The position numbers and the translations under genes were made by a program. This document shows, in pieces, positions 60,585 to 64,000 of a stretch of DNA of 64,000 nucleotides. Origin of the DNA: Chlamydiales bacterium (GTDB lineage: Bacteria > Chlamydiota > Chlamydiia > Chlamydiales > JAAKFR01); NCBI GenBank assembly GCA_022601635.1, contig JAJACG010000004.1:70856-134855 (forward strand), in the 5' to 3' direction. Position 1 is the first letter of the stretch. Every line of letters begins with the position of its first letter. The notes below the pieces were generated by a model that saw nothing but the letters and a program-made list of their open reading frames with translations, was not told the DNA's origin and did not search any database.

Positions 60585-61538
60585 ATGATTGAGGAGTGTT
60601 ACCGCTTCCTAGAATACCTGCGTTTTGTCAAAAATGCAAGTGACCATACTGTGCGCAACTACGCTATTGATCTCTCCAATTTGATCGCCTTTATTGAGCG
60701 TGATCTGCCTCCTGAAAAGAGAAGTGAGCGACTCAAACATCTCGGTTCTTATTGCGGACAAGAGGCACCTATTGCCATCAAAGAGATCGACCGCTCTTTG
60801 CTGCGTCACTGGCTAAGTGAGATGAATGGCGGCAGACGCACTGTTGTGCGCCGCCTCTCCTCATTGCGCACCTTTTTCCGCTTCTTGATCAAGCATGATC
60901 TAGCCAGTAGCAATCCTGTCGAATTGATGGAGAGTCCAAAGCTGGAAAAGCGTATCCCCTATTCCCTCTCCTTTGTAGAGCTGCAGCGTCTCTTTGACCA
61001 GCCCGATACGGGAAACTACCTCGGTCTGCGCGATCGCGCTATTATGGAGCTTTTTTACAGCTCTGGGCTACGCGTCAGTGAACTTGTGGGACTCAATAGG
61101 CTGGATTTTGATATGGAGGGGCTCTTGATGCGTCTGCGTGGAAAAGGGCGTAAAGAGCGTATCGTGCCTATCACTCAGAATGCTGCCGATTGGATCGTTA
61201 CCTATTTGGATCATACTGAGAGGCACAAAGATATGGATGGCCATCTCGCCCAAGTGGATGAAGAGGCTATATTTTTGAATCGCAATGGTAGCCGACTCAC
61301 CTCCCGCTCTGTCGACCGCAATTTTGACAAATATTTGACAGCAAGCGGACTGGCGGGAAAGGTAACCCCTCATACAATTCGGCATACGATTGCGACGCAT
61401 TGGCTTGAAAATGGGATGGATTTGAAGACCATTCAGACGCTTTTGGGCCACAGCTCCCTTGCCACCACAACTCTCTATACACAAGTTTCAACCAAGCTGA
61501 AAAAAGAGGTCTATGATCGCGCACATCCACGTGCATGA
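60585..61538 (+). CDS. xerC: Tyrosine recombinase XerC
   Basis: A 317-residue site-specific recombinase that resolves chromosome dimers with XerD at dif. The N-terminal SAM-like domain includes VRNYAIDLSNLIAFIERD. Catalytic residues are Arg in YSSGLRVSELVGLNRL, Lys in LRGKGRKERIVPI, H-x-x-R in PHTIRHTIATHWLENG, His in LLGHSSLATTTLYTQV, and Tyr in the same segment. In the order rnz-xerC-ABC-F of Chlamydia (CT346-348), it is a chromosomal gene and not a sign of a mobile element. Confidence 0.94.
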   Translation: MIEECYRFLEYLRFVKNASDHTVRNYAIDLSNLIAFIERDLPPEKRSERLKHLGSYCGQEAPIAIKEIDRSLLRHWLSEMNGGRRTVVRRLSSLRTFFRFLIKHDLASSNPVELMESPKLEKRIPYSLSFVELQRLFDQPDTGNYLGLRDRAIMELFYSSGLRVSELVGLNRLDFDMEGLLMRLRGKGRKERIVPITQNAADWIVTYLDHTERHKDMDGHLAQVDEEAIFLNRNGSRLTSRSVDRNFDKYLTASGLAGKVTPHTIRHTIATHWLENGMDLKTIQTLLGHSSLATTTLYTQVSTKLKKEVYDRAHPRA

Positions 61539-61567
61539 AATCCGCCTCCTATGCTACCCTTTTGCCC

Positions 61568-63151
61568 ATGAGTATTGTTTTAGATGAAATCACAAAAAGT
61601 TTTGGAAGCCGCCTTTTATTTGGGGGCGTCTCTGTCACCTTCAACCCGGGAAATCGCTACGGTTTGACTGGTCCTAATGGGGCTGGAAAATCGACCCTAC
61701 TTCGCATCATCATGGGTGAGGAGGAGCAAAATGGTGGCCAGGTTACTTTGCCTCAAAAGGTGGGTATTTTGCGTCAAAATATTGAGGATTATGCTGAGCG
61801 CACCTTGATTGAGACGGTGATTATGGGCAATGAGCGTCTTTGGAAGGCTTTAGTGGAGCGAGATGAGCTCTATGAGGGAGAGATGACTGATGCGATCGGC
61901 CTTCGCCTTGGGGAGTTGGAAGAGGTTGTTGCAGATGAGGATGGTTACAGCGCTGAGGCCAATGCTGAGGAGCTTTTGACTGGAGCGGGCATTCCTGAGG
62001 ATCTGCAGAATGAGAAGATGAAGAATGTACCGACTGATTTGCAATTTAGGTCACTTCTTTGCCAAGCGCTCTTTGGAAATCCGCATGCGCTTTTATTGGA
62101 CGAGCCGACTAACCACCTCGATTTGGAGTCAATTGGCTGGTTAGAGGAATTTCTATTTAGTTATTCAGGAACTTTGATTGTTGTATCGCATGACAGGCAC
62201 TTCCTTAACTCTGTTACTACACATATCGCTGATATTGATTATGACACGGTTATCATCTACCCGGGCAATTATGATCAGATGGTCTTTACCAAGACCCAGA
62301 TGCGTGATCGTGAAGCTGCGGATGCTAAATCGAAAGAGAAGAAGATCAAGCAGCTTCAAGAGTTTGTTTCCAAATTTAGTGCAGGAACGCGAGCATCTCA
62401 GGTGCAATCGCGCAAGAAGGAGATAGAGCGTTTGCAGCCACAGGACTTGAAAAAGTCCAATATTCAGCGGCCCTATATCCGTTTTAAGCCGATTGAGAAG
62501 CAGCCTGGCAAGATTGTCTGTAAGTTGGAGCATGTATCAAAGAGTTTCGATGACAAGGATGTGATCAAGGATTTCTCCTATGAGGTTCATCGAGGTGATA
62601 AAATTGGCATTATTGGAAGCAATGGGCGTGGAAAATCAACGTTAGCGCGCTTGATTGCGGGTACTTTAGACCCTGACTATGGTGGAGTAGAGCTTGGCCA
62701 TCAGGTAGAAAAAAGTTACTTTCCTCAGAATCACAGTGAGATTGTGGACAAAGAGGAGGTGGTCAACGCCTTTGACTGGTTACGCAGCCGCAAAGAGGGT
62801 TTGTATGATCAAGATATTCGTGGTGTCTTGGGTAAGATGCTTTTTGGCGGAGATGATGCTTTTAAGAAGGTAGCAACACTTTCTGGTGGGGAAACAGCGC
62901 GGTTGATTTTGGCAGGCATGATGCTGCAGGAGCACAACTTCATTGTGCTTGATGAGCCTAACAACCACCTTGACTTAGAAGCGGTGAGTGCCCTTGGTTG
63001 GGGGTTGAAGGATTATCGTGGTACTGCAGTTGTTGTGGCGCATGACAGGACTTTGATTGAAGAGTTCGCCACAAAAATCATTGCGTTTGAAGAGGATGGC
63101 ATCCACACCTTTGATGGACCTTTGGCTGACTATCTAGCTAAGAAGGGCTAA
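61568..63151 (+). CDS. ABC-F family ATPase
   Basis: A 527-residue protein with two nucleotide-binding domains and no membrane segments. NBD1 has Walker A GLTGPNGAGKSTLL and LLLDEPTNHLDLESIGWL; NBD2 has GIIGSNGRGKSTLARLIAG, TLSGGETARLILAGMML and VLDEPNNHLDLEAV. In NBD1 the signature is altered: NVPTDLQFRSLLCQALFG replaces L-S-G-G. The linker between the domains (KQLQEFVSKFSAGTRASQVQ) is the ribosome-contacting arm region. It resembles YbiT/YheS-type translation factors. I chose MSIVLDEITK at 61568; the frame opens at 61535. Matches CT348. Confidence 0.93.
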   Translation: MSIVLDEITKSFGSRLLFGGVSVTFNPGNRYGLTGPNGAGKSTLLRIIMGEEEQNGGQVTLPQKVGILRQNIEDYAERTLIETVIMGNERLWKALVERDELYEGEMTDAIGLRLGELEEVVADEDGYSAEANAEELLTGAGIPEDLQNEKMKNVPTDLQFRSLLCQALFGNPHALLLDEPTNHLDLESIGWLEEFLFSYSGTLIVVSHDRHFLNSVTTHIADIDYDTVIIYPGNYDQMVFTKTQMRDREAADAKSKEKKIKQLQEFVSKFSAGTRASQVQSRKKEIERLQPQDLKKSNIQRPYIRFKPIEKQPGKIVCKLEHVSKSFDDKDVIKDFSYEVHRGDKIGIIGSNGRGKSTLARLIAGTLDPDYGGVELGHQVEKSYFPQNHSEIVDKEEVVNAFDWLRSRKEGLYDQDIRGVLGKMLFGGDDAFKKVATLSGGETARLILAGMMLQEHNFIVLDEPNNHLDLEAVSALGWGLKDYRGTAVVVAHDRTLIEEFATKIIAFEEDGIHTFDGPLADYLAKKG

Positions 63152-63687
63152 TGGAAGAGCGGCTTGAGGAGATCCTTGAAGAGTTAGGCCTTGAGTTACC
63201 TGGTACAGCTAAGAGGTTGATCGATTTCTATAAAGAGCTGGCCACTGCTCCACCCTTTCCAAAGATCTCTCTTTTTGAGGCTCCTTCTAATCGAAAAGTG
63301 ACTATTGAGGGGATCTCTTTTGTCAGTTATTGTGAACACCACCTTCTCCCATTTTTTGGCAGGGTCACCTTGAGTTACTGCCCTAGAGAATGGATTATGG
63401 GGCTTTCTAATTTGCATGAGATTGTCCACCACTTTTCTAAGAGGCCGCAGCTTCAAGAGAGATTGACTCAGGAAATTGGCAACTGCCTAGTCGAACAGCT
63501 GAAGACGGACGAGGTTTGGGTGGAGATCAGAGCGCAGCACGGCTGTGTGATGGCACGAGGAAGTCTCGATCAAGGTTCTGAGATTGTTACGCTTTTTTAC
63601 CCGCAAGAAGCCGAATCACATAGTCGCGATTGGCCCAGATGTACTCAACCCCAGCAAATAGAGCGTAAGCAGCGGCAATTGACGTAG
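63151..63687 (+). CDS. folE: GTP cyclohydrolase I (FolE type)
   Basis: 178 residues. The family core is clear: SYCEHHLLPFFGRVTLSYCP (zinc Cys and His), MGLSNLHEIVHHFSKRPQLQ, ERLTQEIGNCLVEQL, and RAQHGCVMARG with the second zinc Cys. It makes dihydroneopterin triphosphate from GTP for folate or pterins. The start overlaps the ABC-F stop (TAATGG). The fold ends near VTLFYPQEAE; the last 26 residues are hydrophilic and coded antisense to pgsA, so the original stop was probably lost. The N-terminal helix region is short. Confidence 0.9.
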   Translation: MEERLEEILEELGLELPGTAKRLIDFYKELATAPPFPKISLFEAPSNRKVTIEGISFVSYCEHHLLPFFGRVTLSYCPREWIMGLSNLHEIVHHFSKRPQLQERLTQEIGNCLVEQLKTDEVWVEIRAQHGCVMARGSLDQGSEIVTLFYPQEAESHSRDWPRCTQPQQIERKQRQLT

Positions 63688-64000
63688 AGATCAGAGCGAT
63701 CCTATGCAGCGTACCGGCTGTTATCACACCCAAAGAGTAGGGAATCATCGCTACTACAATGAGAAAGATAGCAACTGCCTGTAGAATCGCCTTGATCTTG
63801 CCTGTTGCCCTCGCAGCGAGGGCAAAACCGCGTAGAGCGCAGATTGACCTCAGGGTGCTGATGATTGAGTCGCGATAGAGAAAGACGAAGACAAGTAGCA
63901 GCGGCAGGTTAATTGGTGGTTTTGTGAAGGTGAAGAAGACAGAGATACGGTAGATGCTATCTGCCATGGGGTCCAGCAGTTTTCCGAGATCTGTTACCTG
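63587..64000 (-). CDS. pgsA: CDP-alcohol phosphatidyltransferase, C-terminal part (PgsA-like), cut by the window edge
   Basis: The window ends inside this gene. The visible 138 codons begin in QVTDLGKLLDPMADSIYRIS, the second half of the D-G...A-R...G-x-x-x-D-x-x-x-D signature (GKLLDPMAD), followed by four hydrophobic segments and the basic end RLLAGKKA. The family transfers a phosphatidyl group from CDP-diacylglycerol to an alcohol; PgsA uses glycerol-3-phosphate. The LDPMADS variant is PgsA-like. Its 3' end overlaps folE by 101 bp on the other strand. Confidence 0.85.
   Translation of the reverse strand, partial: QVTDLGKLLDPMADSIYRISVFFTFTKPPINLPLLLVFVFLYRDSIISTLRSICALRGFALAARATGKIKAILQAVAIFLIVVAMIPYSLGVITAGTLHRIALISTSIAAAYALFAGVEYIWANRDYVIRLLAGKKA

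Noticed and set aside
60585-61538. XerC as the integrase of a genomic island
   Set aside because: It sits in the conserved rnz-xerC-ABC-F order and no tRNA, attachment repeat or phage gene is nearby.
1-64000. tRNA, rRNA or CRISPR features
   Set aside because: I saw no cloverleaf-like or direct-repeat/spacer pattern while reading, but tRNA detection by eye is unreliable.

Overview
The window comes from a member of the Chlamydiota (order Chlamydiales), most likely an environmental, Chlamydia-like family rather than a Chlamydiaceae pathogen. The case rests on gene order. Long blocks follow the order I know from Chlamydia trachomatis: nqrB-C-D-E / gcvH / CT283 family / PLD protein / lplA / clpC / mnmA; ptsN / ptsN / dut / accD / sodA; hemC / radA / rnc / CT296-like / phosphoglucomutase; dnaX / ybaB / ptsI / ptsH / CT338-like / comEC / fused E1 dehydrogenase / dnaJ / rpsU / tsaB / lon; RNase Z / xerC / ABC-F. 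These names come from memory of the families, not from a search. GC content was not computed.

Layout. 1-9.4 kb: ComF-like gene, a predicted OTU protease effector, a very large AsmA/TamB-like protein and four Na+-NQR subunits. 9.4-16.8 kb: a broken gene, a GNAT enzyme, the lipoyl block (gcvH, lplA) and an inserted AAA/DUF4143 ATPase. 17-21.6 kb: clpC, an Inc-like gene, two tandem 161-bp repeats, mnmA. 21.7-26.7 kb: two EIIA(Ntr) genes, dut, accD, sodA and four small exported proteins. 26.7-34.3 kb: hemD-hemC-radA-rnc, phosphoglucomutase, a third full repeat and two membrane-anchored HIT-like paralogs. 34.3-48.4 kb: helicase, SDR, 7TM-HD phosphodiesterase, dnaX-ybaB, two unknown genes, ptsI-ptsH-hprK, comEC and three more small exported proteins. 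48.5-64 kb: E1 dehydrogenase, dnaJ, rpsU, tsaB, lon, an ADP-heptose-type nucleotidyltransferase, a GlpG-like rhomboid, a sphingomyelinase-like membrane protein, RNase Z, an HAD/DUF2608 protein, xerC, ABC-F, folE and a partial pgsA.

Housekeeping genes form compact blocks with overlapping start and stop codons. Between them lie lineage-specific genes. Several have the two closely spaced N-terminal membrane segments typical of chlamydial inclusion-membrane (Inc) proteins, fused to enzyme-like domains: OTU/otubain, sphingomyelinase-type EEP, and degenerate HIT. These are candidate host-directed effectors.

Three signals cut across the genes. (1) A family of about 160-bp terminal-inverted-repeat elements, with remnants, lies mostly between convergent genes. 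(2) Many genes have a sigma-70-type -10 box only 6-8 nt before the start codon, so their transcripts would be leaderless or nearly so. (3) A seven-member family of small exported or lipoprotein paralogs occupies two operons 20 kb apart; one member seems to use an ATT start codon.
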